This document shows positions 26,459 through 34,701 of a DNA stretch of 64,000 nucleotides, piece by piece. A program made the translations under genes and the position numbers. The stretch covers positions 124,001 through 188,000 of the forward strand of contig NZ_QWGG01000002.1 in assembly GCF_003730195.1 (NCBI RefSeq). Reading direction: 5' to 3'. How positions within the stretch are numbered: position 1 is the first letter of the stretch; the number at the start of each line of letters is the position of its first letter. The notes below the pieces were generated by a model that was not told the origin of the DNA, made no database searches, and worked only from the letters and a program-made list of their open reading frames with translations. The DNA comes from Halosimplex salinum (GTDB taxonomy: Archaea > Halobacteriota > Halobacteria > Halobacteriales > Haloarculaceae).

Positions 26459-28450
26459 ATGTCACGACAGGAATCCTCAGTCACGGTGGAACTGCCCGAT
26501 GGAAACACGCTCGACGTTCCGTCGGGCACCACAGTCGAGGGTGTGGCCTACGAGATCGGTCCCGGCCTCGGCGACGACACCGTCGCGGGGAAACTCGACG
26601 GCGAACTCGTCTCGAAGGCCGACCCCGTCTACGACGGCGCGACCATCGAGATCGTCACGCCCTCGGCCGACGAGTACCTGCAGGTGATGCGCCACTCCGC
26701 GGCCCACGTCCTCGCGCAGGCCGTCCTGCGGCGCTACCCCGACGCCAAACTCGCCACCGGCCCGCCCACCGAGGAGGGGTTCTACTACGACTTCGACGGC
26801 GTCGACGTCGACGAGGACGAACTCGACGACCTGGTCGCCGAGATGGAGTCGATACTCGAGGACGACCTCGCGATCGAACGCGAGGAGGTCTCGATCGAGG
26901 AGGCCCGCGAGCGCGTCGCGGGCGACCCGTACAAGGAGGAGATCCTCGAGGACCTCGCCAGCGGCGAGCGCGGCGCGGACGAGGACATCGAGACGGTCTC
27001 CTTCTACAGTCAGGGGGAGTTCTCGGACCTCTGTGCCGGCCCCCACGTCGCCTCGACCGGACAGATCGGCGCGGTCGACCTCCGTGAGATCGCCGCCACC
27101 AACTGGCGCGGCGACGAGGACGAGGCGCCCCTCACCCGCGTCTACGGCACCGCGTTCGAGTCCGAGTCCGATCTGGAGGAGTACTGGGAGCGCAAGGAGG
27201 AGGCCGAACGCCGCGACCACCGCCGCATCGGTCGCGAGATGGATCTCTTCTCCATCCCCGACCACTCTCCGGGCTGTGTCCACTTCCACCCGGACGGGAT
27301 GGCCATCCGCCGGGAACTGGAGGAGTACATCCGCGAGAAGAACGACGAACTCGGCTACGAGGAGGTGTGGACGCCCGAACTCAACAAGACGGACCTGTGG
27401 AAGACCTCGGGCCACTACGAGCACTTCTGCGAGGAGGACGAGATGTTCCACTGGGAGCAGGCCAGCGCCCGCACGGAGAGCGACGAGGGCGACGAGTACG
27501 GCCTGAAGCCGATGAACTGCGCCAACCACGTCCACCTCTACCAGCGCGAACGGCGCTCCTATCGGGAGCTGCCGAAGCGCTACTCGGAGTTCGGCACCTG
27601 CTACCGCAACGAGCGCTCGGGCGAGCTCTCGGGCATGCTCCGCGTGCGCGGCTTCACGCAGGACGACGGCCACGCGTTCGTCCGCCGCGACCAGATCCAG
27701 AGCGAGGTCACCCGCACCCTCGAGGTCATCGACGAGGTGCTCGACGACTTCGGGCTCGACGTGACCTTCAAGCTGGAGACCCAGCCCGACGACTCCTTCG
27801 GCGACGACGCCCTCTGGGAGCGCGCCGAGGAGGACCTCCGTAGCTCGCTCGACGCGCTCGGCGAGGGGTACGAGGTCGAGGCCGGCGAGGGCGCCTTCTA
27901 CGGCCCGAAGATCGCCGCGGACGCCGAGGACGCCATCGGTCGCGAGTGGACCGTCGGCACGGTCCAGCTGGACTTCGTCCAGCCAGAGCGGTTCGACCTG
28001 AACTACGTCGGCGAGGACAACGACGAGCACACGCCGGTGATGATCCACCGCGCCCTCCTCGGAACGTTCGAGCGGTTCATGGGCGTCATGATCGAGCACT
28101 TTGCGGGTCGGTTCCCGCTGTGGCTCGCGCCCGAACAGGTGCGCGTGCTCCCGCTCAACGAGGAGGTGCTGGGCTACGCGCACCGCCTCAAGAACGACTT
28201 CCACGCGGACGGCTTCCGCGCCTCCGTCGCCGACGGCGACGACACGCTCCAGCGGAAGATCCGCCGCGCCCACGACGAGAACGTCCCGTACATGCTGATC
28301 GTCGGTCCCGACGAGGAAGCGGCCGGGACCGTCTCGGTCCGCGACCGGGCCGAACGCGAGGGGCGCGACGTGGACCCCGACGAGTTCCGCGAGCACCTCC
28401 GGGCCGAGCGCGAAGAGAAGCGCCTCGACCCCGACTTCCTCGACGAGTAA
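26459..28450 (+). CDS. thrS: Threonine--tRNA ligase
   Basis: Class II synthetase that charges tRNA-Thr. The 663 residues have the full domain order: N-terminal TGS domain (about 8-68), the bacterial-type editing domain with HSAAHVLAQAV (HxxxH) from about 78, the catalytic core with the zinc-site Cys in MNCANHVHLY and motif 2 FGTCYRNERSGELSG, and the C-terminal anticodon-binding domain (from about residue 560). Many archaea have ThrRS with a different editing domain; the bacterial-type domain here suggests ancient transfer, as in other haloarchaea. The start is fixed by AGGAGG eight bases upstream; another ATG at 26454 is out of frame. Confidence 0.97.
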   Translation: MSRQESSVTVELPDGNTLDVPSGTTVEGVAYEIGPGLGDDTVAGKLDGELVSKADPVYDGATIEIVTPSADEYLQVMRHSAAHVLAQAVLRRYPDAKLATGPPTEEGFYYDFDGVDVDEDELDDLVAEMESILEDDLAIEREEVSIEEARERVAGDPYKEEILEDLASGERGADEDIETVSFYSQGEFSDLCAGPHVASTGQIGAVDLREIAATNWRGDEDEAPLTRVYGTAFESESDLEEYWERKEEAERRDHRRIGREMDLFSIPDHSPGCVHFHPDGMAIRRELEEYIREKNDELGYEEVWTPELNKTDLWKTSGHYEHFCEEDEMFHWEQASARTESDEGDEYGLKPMNCANHVHLYQRERRSYRELPKRYSEFGTCYRNERSGELSGMLRVRGFTQDDGHAFVRRDQIQSEVTRTLEVIDEVLDDFGLDVTFKLETQPDDSFGDDALWERAEEDLRSSLDALGEGYEVEAGEGAFYGPKIAADAEDAIGREWTVGTVQLDFVQPERFDLNYVGEDNDEHTPVMIHRALLGTFERFMGVMIEHFAGRFPLWLAPEQVRVLPLNEEVLGYAHRLKNDFHADGFRASVADGDDTLQRKIRRAHDENVPYMLIVGPDEEAAGTVSVRDRAEREGRDVDPDEFREHLRAEREEKRLDPDFLDE

Positions 28451-28519
28451 CGTCGTCGCGACGGGCCGCACCGGTAGCGTTTTTTCGGCGGCAGTCGCAC
28501 TGTCCCGATAGTTCCCCGC

Positions 28520-29800
28520 ATGAACCCCCGCACGCGAGCGCTGGGGGTCGTCGCGGTCGCCCTCCTCTGCCTGACGGCCGCCGTCGGCGCCCTGGCGCTG
28601 TCGGTCCCCGACGCCACCGGCAGTCCCGGACAGCAGCGCCACCCGACCGACACCGGCCTGCAGAACCTCCACGACGCCGGGATCACCGGCGAGAACGTCA
28701 CCGTCGGCGTCGTCGGCGTCACCGGTTTCGACACCGACCACCCGGCCCTCGCGGGGCGGGTCGCCGCGGCGCGCGCCTTCGGCGACGGGACGGTGACGAA
28801 CGGCGGCCGGAACCGTCACGGGACGGCGACGGCGGCCGTCCTCGCGCGGACCGCGCCCGACGCCGACCTGTACCTCGCGACCTTCGACGGGACGACCGAC
28901 TTCCGTCGCGCGGTGACGTGGCTCGTCACCGCCGACGTGGACGTGGTCGTGACGCCGGTGTCGTTCTACGGGACGCTCGGCGACGGGAGCGCCGCCGTCG
29001 AGCGACTGGGCGACTGGGCGCGCCGGCAGGGGACCGTCTTCGTCGCGCCGACCGGCAACCTCGCCCGCGGGCACTGGCGCGGCCGCTACGACGACGTCCG
29101 CGACGGGCGCGTCCGCTTCGACGACACGACGCGCAACTACGTCGCCGGCCGGGGGAGTCAGACGGAGATCTGGCTCGCCTGGGACCGCGCGCACGCGAAC
29201 GAGAGTTACAGCGTCGAGCTCTACCGGGCGGCGGGGAACGAGTCGCGACTGGTCGCCCGCTCGCAGCCCTACGAGGACGACGACGTGCCCAACGCCCGGA
29301 TCAACGCCCAACTCGAAGGCGGGACCTACTACGTCGCGGTCAGCGGACCGGCGAACGCGACCGGCGCGCGGCTCCGACTCACGTCGCCGACCCACCGCTT
29401 CCAGCAGGCGCTCCCCGCCGGGAGCGTGGCCGCACCGGCGACCGGCGAGGGCGTCGTCGGCGTCGGCGCGTACGACCCCGTCGCCGAGCGGGTCGAACCG
29501 TTCAGCTCCCGCGGGCCCACCGTCGACGGCCGCCTCGGCGTCGACGTGGTCGCGCCCGCTCGACACGAAATCAGGGGGTACGACGACCCCCTCGTCGGCT
29601 CGTCGGCGGCGACGCCCTACGTCGGCGGCCTCGCCGCGCTCCTCCTCGACGCCCGGCCGGACGCGACGCCGACACAGGTCGAACACCGCCTCGAACGGAC
29701 GGCCGTCGACGTCGGCCCGAACGGCACCGACACCGTCGCCGGTCACGGCCTCGTCGTCCCCGGTCGCGCGGTCGACCTCACCTCGAACGCAACCGGGTGA
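28520..29800 (+). CDS. Subtilase-family (S8) exported protein, altered Asp site
   Basis: A 426-residue exported protein with a signal sequence (residues 7-28). The subtilase pattern is clear: His100 in NRHGTATA, oxyanion Asn180 in APTGN, and Ser362 in GSSAATPYVGG. The catalytic Asp segment should read close to D-[TV]-TG or DTG, but here it is VVGVTGFD, with Gly66 at the expected Asp. Between Asn180 and Ser362 there is an inserted beta domain (about 200-295), perhaps a P/PPC-like module. It may be inactive, or Asp71 may compensate. Its 70-base gap after thrS suggests separate transcription. Confidence 0.8.
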   Translation: MNPRTRALGVVAVALLCLTAAVGALALSVPDATGSPGQQRHPTDTGLQNLHDAGITGENVTVGVVGVTGFDTDHPALAGRVAAARAFGDGTVTNGGRNRHGTATAAVLARTAPDADLYLATFDGTTDFRRAVTWLVTADVDVVVTPVSFYGTLGDGSAAVERLGDWARRQGTVFVAPTGNLARGHWRGRYDDVRDGRVRFDDTTRNYVAGRGSQTEIWLAWDRAHANESYSVELYRAAGNESRLVARSQPYEDDDVPNARINAQLEGGTYYVAVSGPANATGARLRLTSPTHRFQQALPAGSVAAPATGEGVVGVGAYDPVAERVEPFSSRGPTVDGRLGVDVVAPARHEIRGYDDPLVGSSAATPYVGGLAALLLDARPDATPTQVEHRLERTAVDVGPNGTDTVAGHGLVVPGRAVDLTSNATG

Positions 29801-29919
29801 CGGGGCTGGTCCGTATCCATCCGCTACGGTCGCCGATCGACTGGGCGGCCGCCGCTTAAATCGCGCTTTGAGCTACGGATAGGGCTATATGACTGCCGTC
29901 TGGATCGATTCCAAGAACC

Positions 29920-30528
29920 ATGTCCGGACTCATCGGCCGCATCCAGGACCGGTCGGCCACGAGCGACGAAGCGTTGCGAGTCCTCGACGTCGAGGGCGAG
30001 GAGACCGACGACGTCCTCGACGCGCTCGCGACGGACACGCGGCGGGCGGTCTACCGGTCGCTGTTCGAGGAGCCTCGCACCGCCTCGGAGATCGCAGAGC
30101 GGATCGACAGCTCCGTCCAGAACGTCCACTACCACCTCTCGAACCTCGAATCGGCCGGCCTCGTCGAGGAGATCGACACCCGCTACTCGGAGAAGGGCAA
30201 CGAGATGACCGTCTACGGCCCGGCGAGCGACCCGCTCGTCATCGTCGGGAACAGCGAGATGCGACCGCGCGTCCACCGGACGCTGACCGACGTGGTCGGC
30301 GGCATCGGCCTGCTCTCGGTCGCGGCCGTGTTCGTCCAGTGGGGCGCCGAACGGATCGCCCGACCGGCGGTCGGCGGGAACGGTGCCGGCCCGGCCAGCC
30401 CGAACGCGACGCTGGGCGAGCCCGGCTCGCTCGGCTGGCTCGTCTTCGACGTGATCGAACCCGGCGTCCTCTTCTTCTTCGCCTGTCTCGCCCTCGCCGC
30501 CGTCGTGGCGCTCGCGCTCGACCGGTGA
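29920..30528 (+). CDS. ArsR-like winged-helix regulator with C-terminal membrane helices
   Basis: A 202-residue protein. Residues about 30-95 form an ArsR-type winged helix (LATDTRRAVYRSLFEEPRTASEIAERIDSSVQNVHYHLSNLESAGLVEE). Two hydrophobic segments follow (about 125-142 and 170-198), so the DNA-binding domain is tied to the membrane. This is common among haloarchaeal wHTH proteins; signals and targets are unknown. A GCTATATGA element near 29883 supports a start at or near the ATG. Confidence 0.87.
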   Translation: MSGLIGRIQDRSATSDEALRVLDVEGEETDDVLDALATDTRRAVYRSLFEEPRTASEIAERIDSSVQNVHYHLSNLESAGLVEEIDTRYSEKGNEMTVYGPASDPLVIVGNSEMRPRVHRTLTDVVGGIGLLSVAAVFVQWGAERIARPAVGGNGAGPASPNATLGEPGSLGWLVFDVIEPGVLFFFACLALAAVVALALDR

Positions 30529-30564
30529 GCGACTGTTCGGTGCGGTGAACTCTGGCGGCGGGCT

Positions 30565-30622
30565 CGTTCGGAAATCATTTCTGAGGGACGTTCGGAAAAT
30601 CGCTTCTGAAGCTCGTTCGGAG
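30565..30622. repeat. Imperfect 24-25-base repeat (three starts)
   Basis: CGTTCGGAAATCATTTCTGA, then a variant starting CGTTCGGAAAATCGCTTCTG, then CGTTCGGAGCG begin at 30565, 30589 and 30614. They lie between the wHTH gene and the convergent surface-protein gene. Confidence 0.55.
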
Positions 30623-30704
30623 CGAGAGACGGAACAGTCGACGGAGTCAGAGTCAGAGCAACAGACGGAGAGCGGAACGGAGAGACGCGTTCGACCAGTG
30701 CCGA

Positions 30705-32174
30705 CTACCCGCGGACGAAGCCGAGGAAGACGGCGATGCCGCCGAAGGCGATCAGGCCGCCGAGCGCGAGCGCGCCGACGCCGGTGAGGAAGGCGCCGGA
30801 GCTGTCGTCGGCGGCGACGGTCACGGCCGGGGAGTCGCCCGACGCGGCGTCGGTCGCGTCGGACTCGTCGCTACCGGCGTCGTCGGACCCGTCCGCGCTC
30901 CCGTCGGCCGCTTCGACGACGAGCGTGCCGATATCGGCCGGGTTCCCGTCCGTGCTGGGGCCGCTGTACACGTCTATCGAGTACGGCGCGGGGTCGACCG
31001 GCGAGTCGAGCGTCGTCTCGCTCGTGACGTTCACCGGCCGGGACTCCCCGTTCTCCTCGACGGCGAGCGCCGGCCTGTCGGCGTCGGCCGTCGCGTTCGT
31101 GCGGAACAGGACGACCGCACGGCCGTCGCCGTCGGTGTCGCGGACGACGGCAGTCGTCTGGTAGTTGACGGCCTCCTCGTCGCCGACGGTGATCGTCAGC
31201 GCGTCGGCGTCGCCGAACGTGACCGGGATCCGAGCGACGTCACCCCGGTCGACCCGGTTGATGTCACGGACCTGGATCTCGTCTGCGTCGAGCGGCGCGG
31301 GCGTCGCGGTCTCGCCGTCGCCCCCGCCGGACGTCGCCGTCGCCGCCGGACAGTCGGTCTCGCAGTCCGTAACCAGTCCGGAGCCGCGGGCGAGGGTCCT
31401 GTCGCCGTCGCGGACGGTCACGTCGAACGGCGTCCCGGACGACATCCCGCTGAAGTCGAACGTGCCCGCGAAGGTGCCGTCGTCGTCGACGGTCGCCTCG
31501 ACCGTCATGAGGAACGGTGACGACGACGAGGCGGAGGTCACGCGGATCGAGACGGTGGTCCCGGGGTCCAGCGTCGTCTCGCCGGAGATCGTCTGCTCGC
31601 TCGCGGGGGCGACGCGGACCTCACCGTCGGTCGTGTCCAGCGTCGTCCCGTCGTGCGTCGGCTTCGGCGTCGCTGTGCCGTCGCTCGGCGTCCCATCCCC
31701 CTCGTCCGTCCCGTCGCCGGCCAGTAGCGCCAGCGAGGCGATCGAGTGCGGGTCGTCGGCGTCGCCCAGCGAGAGGTCGTAGGAGGCGGGGTCGAGCGGG
31801 CTGACGACGCCGGCGACCTCGGTCCGGTTGTCGATCGCGTCGTCGCCGGCGACGGTGAGGTACGACCCGGGCCCGGACTCGTGGACCGCGCCCGTGTCGA
31901 ACCGGACCGTCACGGTGCCGTCGCCGTCGGCGTCGGTGACCGTCGCCCGGACCTCGAAGTTCGTCTCGGCGGCGTCGCCGACGGTGAGTCGAGCAGTGTC
32001 GTCGGCGTCGGTCGTGTTGATCGCGATCTCGGCCGTCTCGCCCTGGTGGACGGAGTAGATGGACTCCTCGAAGGAGGGCGTCGCGGCCGTGCCGTCGGCG
32101 GTGACGACGCCGGCCAGCGGCGCGGTGACCAGCGTCGCGACGACGAGCGCGGCGAGGACGCGTCTGGCGATCAC
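30705..32174 (-). CDS. BGTF-type surface protein with C-terminal membrane anchor
   Basis: A 489-residue exported protein with a signal peptide (residues 5-25) and a C-terminal helix (LTGVGALALGGLIAFGGIAVFLGFV) followed by RG, so it is anchored with most mass outside. Two copies of a beta domain are visible: about residues 34-150 and about 305-415. Each has a dynamic DADGDG or DTDGDG segment before a V-x-F strand and ends in a DPAxY segment, as in haloarchaeal BGTF/surface-glycoprotein modules. A Thr/Pro/Ser-rich linker and an Asp/Ser-rich stalk are likely glycosylated. Role: cell envelope, inferred. Confidence 0.78.
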   Translation of the reverse strand: MIARRVLAALVVATLVTAPLAGVVTADGTAATPSFEESIYSVHQGETAEIAINTTDADDTARLTVGDAAETNFEVRATVTDADGDGTVTVRFDTGAVHESGPGSYLTVAGDDAIDNRTEVAGVVSPLDPASYDLSLGDADDPHSIASLALLAGDGTDEGDGTPSDGTATPKPTHDGTTLDTTDGEVRVAPASEQTISGETTLDPGTTVSIRVTSASSSSPFLMTVEATVDDDGTFAGTFDFSGMSSGTPFDVTVRDGDRTLARGSGLVTDCETDCPAATATSGGGDGETATPAPLDADEIQVRDINRVDRGDVARIPVTFGDADALTITVGDEEAVNYQTTAVVRDTDGDGRAVVLFRTNATADADRPALAVEENGESRPVNVTSETTLDSPVDPAPYSIDVYSGPSTDGNPADIGTLVVEAADGSADGSDDAGSDESDATDAASGDSPAVTVAADDSSGAFLTGVGALALGGLIAFGGIAVFLGFVRG

Positions 32175-32438
32175 GCGACCACCCCCGATCGGGTCGAGCG
32201 GGCGTCGCGCGGTCGTTTGCGGGCGATACGTCGGTCGATGGAGGACGGCCCCGGAGGGGACCGGTCAGGGTGGCGTCTGGTTGCCATCGCACTCGGAGTG
32301 TCTCCCGGCGCACAAATACCTCACCCGGTAGCTTCAAACTGGCTTTGAACGGCGGCCGCGGTACTCGGGCCAGACGCTCCTGTACGGCCGATGCACGCGA
32401 CCGGTGGGCTCTTGGCCGTCGATCCCCAACTCCGGGTG

Positions 32439-32687
32439 ATGGCAAACCTCGAACTGTACGAACTCGAAGGGTGTCCCTACTGCGCGAAAGTCATCGAGAA
32501 ACTCGACGAGCTCGGGCTGGAGTACGAGTCCCACATGGTCCCCCGCTCGCACTCCGAGCGGACCGAAGTGGAAGAAGTGAGCGGCCAGACCGGCGTCCCG
32601 GTCCTCGTCGACCACGACAACGACGTCGACGGGATGCCCGAGAGCGACGATATCGTGGAGTATCTCGAGAAGCAGTACGGTAGTTAA
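32439..32687 (+). CDS. Glutaredoxin family protein
   Basis: An 82-residue thioredoxin-fold protein with the glutaredoxin active site CPYC in LEGCPYCAKVIEKLDEL and the cis-Pro segment TGVPVLVD. It reduces disulfides or mixed disulfides in the cytoplasm; in haloarchaea the thiol partner is gamma-glutamylcysteine rather than glutathione, which is established for the group and inferred here. The ATG at 32439 gives the standard N-terminus MANLELYEL; upstream starts at 32391 add non-conserved residues. Confidence 0.93.
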   Translation: MANLELYELEGCPYCAKVIEKLDELGLEYESHMVPRSHSERTEVEEVSGQTGVPVLVDHDNDVDGMPESDDIVEYLEKQYGS

Positions 32688-32722
32688 AGCCCACCTCTGT
32701 GCCGTTTTCGCGACTCGATCCG

Positions 32723-34177
32723 CTATAGGTAGTCGACGGTCTGTCCGCCGACGCCGTCGAAGCCCTGGCGTTCGTGCGACCACTCGGAGACGCCCTCGTC
32801 GCGGCGTTCTGCGAGGAAGTCGACGATGCGCTCGCCCACGGCCTCGCCGTAGAGGTCGGGACCGGACTGCAGTCGCTCGCGCACGTCGGGCGAATCGAGC
32901 GCGTGCGTGACCATCTCGTGGACGAACTCGCCGGAGACCGGCGGGACGAGCAGGTTCGTGTTCGCCTCGAAGACGGTCTCCGGGCGGTCGGTGTTGAACC
33001 GCGCGGTGAGACAGCACGCCTCGTCGATGTGGTTGAGTTCCTCCTGCATGCTCCCGGAGTCGGTCAGCTCCGCGAGGCACTGCCCCGATTCGAGGAACTC
33101 GTAGACGTGGGCGTGTTTTTTCCAGAGCCCGGTGAACAGGAAGTTCTCGCGCTCGTCGGCCAGCCGCTGCAGGCGCTCGCGGTAGCCGTGGCGTTCGAGC
33201 GCGTGGCGCGTCGCGGTCAGTTCGACGAAGTTGACGTTGCGGCCGTCCTCGACGAGTCCCAGGACGCCCTCGACGAGCGCCTCGAAACGGCCGGGCAGGA
33301 GGTTCGCCCGGCGGTGGATGTCGACGCGGATCCAGTCGTCCCGGTCTTCGAGGACGGGGTAGACGTCGAAGACGCTCTCACCGTCGTGACCGCGCTTCAT
33401 CTCGATGGCGTCGACGACGGAGTTGCCGACCACCGGCACGCGCTCGCGGCCGTCGACGGTTCGAGGGTACCCCTCCGATTCGAGGTGCTCGTGGTTCAAC
33501 TCGACCGGCGCGAAGTGATACCGGGCGGCCGCCGACCCGACGAACGTGTCGTACTGCTCGGGGAACGGTTCGGTCCGGTCGACCGTCCACTCGCCGTTCC
33601 ACTGCTCGTCGACGAAGGCTTCGGGGTCGGGGTAGTCGCCGTCGGCGTGGTCGTGGGCGGCGTCGGCGTCGGCGGCGTCGGTGGCGGTGGTGGTCCCCGC
33701 CCCTGCGGTCGGGACCGCGTCGTAGTCGGGTGCCATCCCGCGGAGACCGGCCTCGTTGTGCGCGACCTGCTGGTTCGTGGCGAACAGCCACGCCTGCGGG
33801 AAGATAGCCGCGGCGTGGGTGTCGCCGTGGACCAGCGGCAGGACGGTCGTGTCCGGCCACTCCTCCAGGCGCTCGGCGAGTTGCCGAACGGCGAGCATCA
33901 TCTGGGCGGTCTTCTCGCTGAGGTCCCCTCGAATACCCAGGTCGGCGACGATGGCCGGTTCGAGGTCGTACTCTTCGAGGCCGTGGCCGAGTACGTCGTC
34001 GTAGTGCTGGCCGGTGTGGATCACGAAGCAGGGGAACCCGCGCTCGCGAGCGGCGGCGACCACCGGCGCTTGCTTGTAGAAGTCGGGCTTGGTGGCGGTG
34101 ACGACCGCGAGCACGAACTCGCCGCGCTCCATCTCGGCGGCGAGTCGTTCGTCGTAGATCGTCGGATCGGCGTCCAT
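32723..34177 (-). CDS. UDP-N-acetylglucosamine 2-epimerase-like protein
   Basis: A 484-residue protein of the WecB-like epimerase group, recognised by ATKPDFYKQAPVVAAARERGFPCFVIHTGQHYDD near the N-terminus and a DSGSMQEE segment in the second Rossmann half. Related enzymes convert UDP-GlcNAc to UDP-ManNAc for surface glycans. It is about 100 residues longer than WecB because of an inserted Ala/Asp/His-rich segment (about residues 155-215) between the halves, with a charged WTVDRTEPFPEQYDTF stretch. The ATG at 34177 precedes the conserved N-terminus; the frame upstream lies in the hairpin-rich gap. Confidence 0.82.
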   Translation of the reverse strand: MDADPTIYDERLAAEMERGEFVLAVVTATKPDFYKQAPVVAAARERGFPCFVIHTGQHYDDVLGHGLEEYDLEPAIVADLGIRGDLSEKTAQMMLAVRQLAERLEEWPDTTVLPLVHGDTHAAAIFPQAWLFATNQQVAHNEAGLRGMAPDYDAVPTAGAGTTTATDAADADAAHDHADGDYPDPEAFVDEQWNGEWTVDRTEPFPEQYDTFVGSAAARYHFAPVELNHEHLESEGYPRTVDGRERVPVVGNSVVDAIEMKRGHDGESVFDVYPVLEDRDDWIRVDIHRRANLLPGRFEALVEGVLGLVEDGRNVNFVELTATRHALERHGYRERLQRLADERENFLFTGLWKKHAHVYEFLESGQCLAELTDSGSMQEELNHIDEACCLTARFNTDRPETVFEANTNLLVPPVSGEFVHEMVTHALDSPDVRERLQSGPDLYGEAVGERIVDFLAERRDEGVSEWSHERQGFDGVGGQTVDYL

Positions 34178-34701
34178 TGTGTCGACTGACACGACGGCGG
34201 GACCGGTGTTTACAGTTCCGACTGATCGTGTTCGTGGCCGTGGAGTCGGTCTGACCGTCGCGGCCCGTACGCGGCGAACGCCCTCGACCCGCTCGCTAGG
34301 AGTCTCTGCTCTCGCCCTTTCAGTCCACCAGGAGAGCAAGCGCTCCTGAGCCCTGGCTCGCTTCGCTCGCCAGGACACCAGGAAACCGGAATCCGCACCG
34401 CACAGCACCGCGCCTCACGCCTCCCCAACCGATTCCCTCGGTCGCTGCGCTCCCTCGGTCATTCACCGGAAGACTCCCTCCGGTCGTCTTCCGAGCCTTC
34501 GCTCGTTTCACTCGCGAAGACCTCGCACGACTGCTGTCGCGAGATGAAACTCGCCAACGTCAGAGCACAGCTCTGACGGCCCTCGGAATCGCTCGCGATT
34601 CCGAGACGACAGCGCGCGCCACGGTACAAAGACGAGAGTCCCTGCTACCGCCGAACGACGCTCACGCCGAAGCGCCAACCCCGACGGTCCGTCGACGCTC
34701 C
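34178..34701. other. Long non-coding gap before nirK
   Basis: These 524 bases separate the epimerase start from the end of nirK. No reading frame has haloarchaeal-like composition. The middle is a hairpin cluster (annotated separately). The minus-strand promoter of the epimerase gene should lie near 34200-34215 (GTGTTTACAG), but the signal is weak. Confidence 0.55.
34352..34605. repeat. Cluster of five short hairpins
   Basis: Inverted repeats at 34352-34357/34369-34374 (CCTGGC), 34468-34474/34486-34492 (GGAAGAC), 34497-34502/34514-34519 (CTTCGC), 34558-34566/34570-34578 (CGTCAGAGC, perfect, 3-base loop) and 34582-34592/34595-34605 (CTCGGAATCGC, 11 bp, 2-base centre). The fourth has the same GTCAGAGC stem as a hairpin in the tRNA-Ser cluster at 20928-20948. 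Confidence 0.78.

Noticed and set aside
26477-29746. A 1089-residue minus-strand open frame opposite thrS and the subtilase gene
   Set aside because: It is the antisense shadow of a high-GC coding strand (Val/Asp/Arg/Gly-rich, no domain), and thrS is unmistakable on the other strand.
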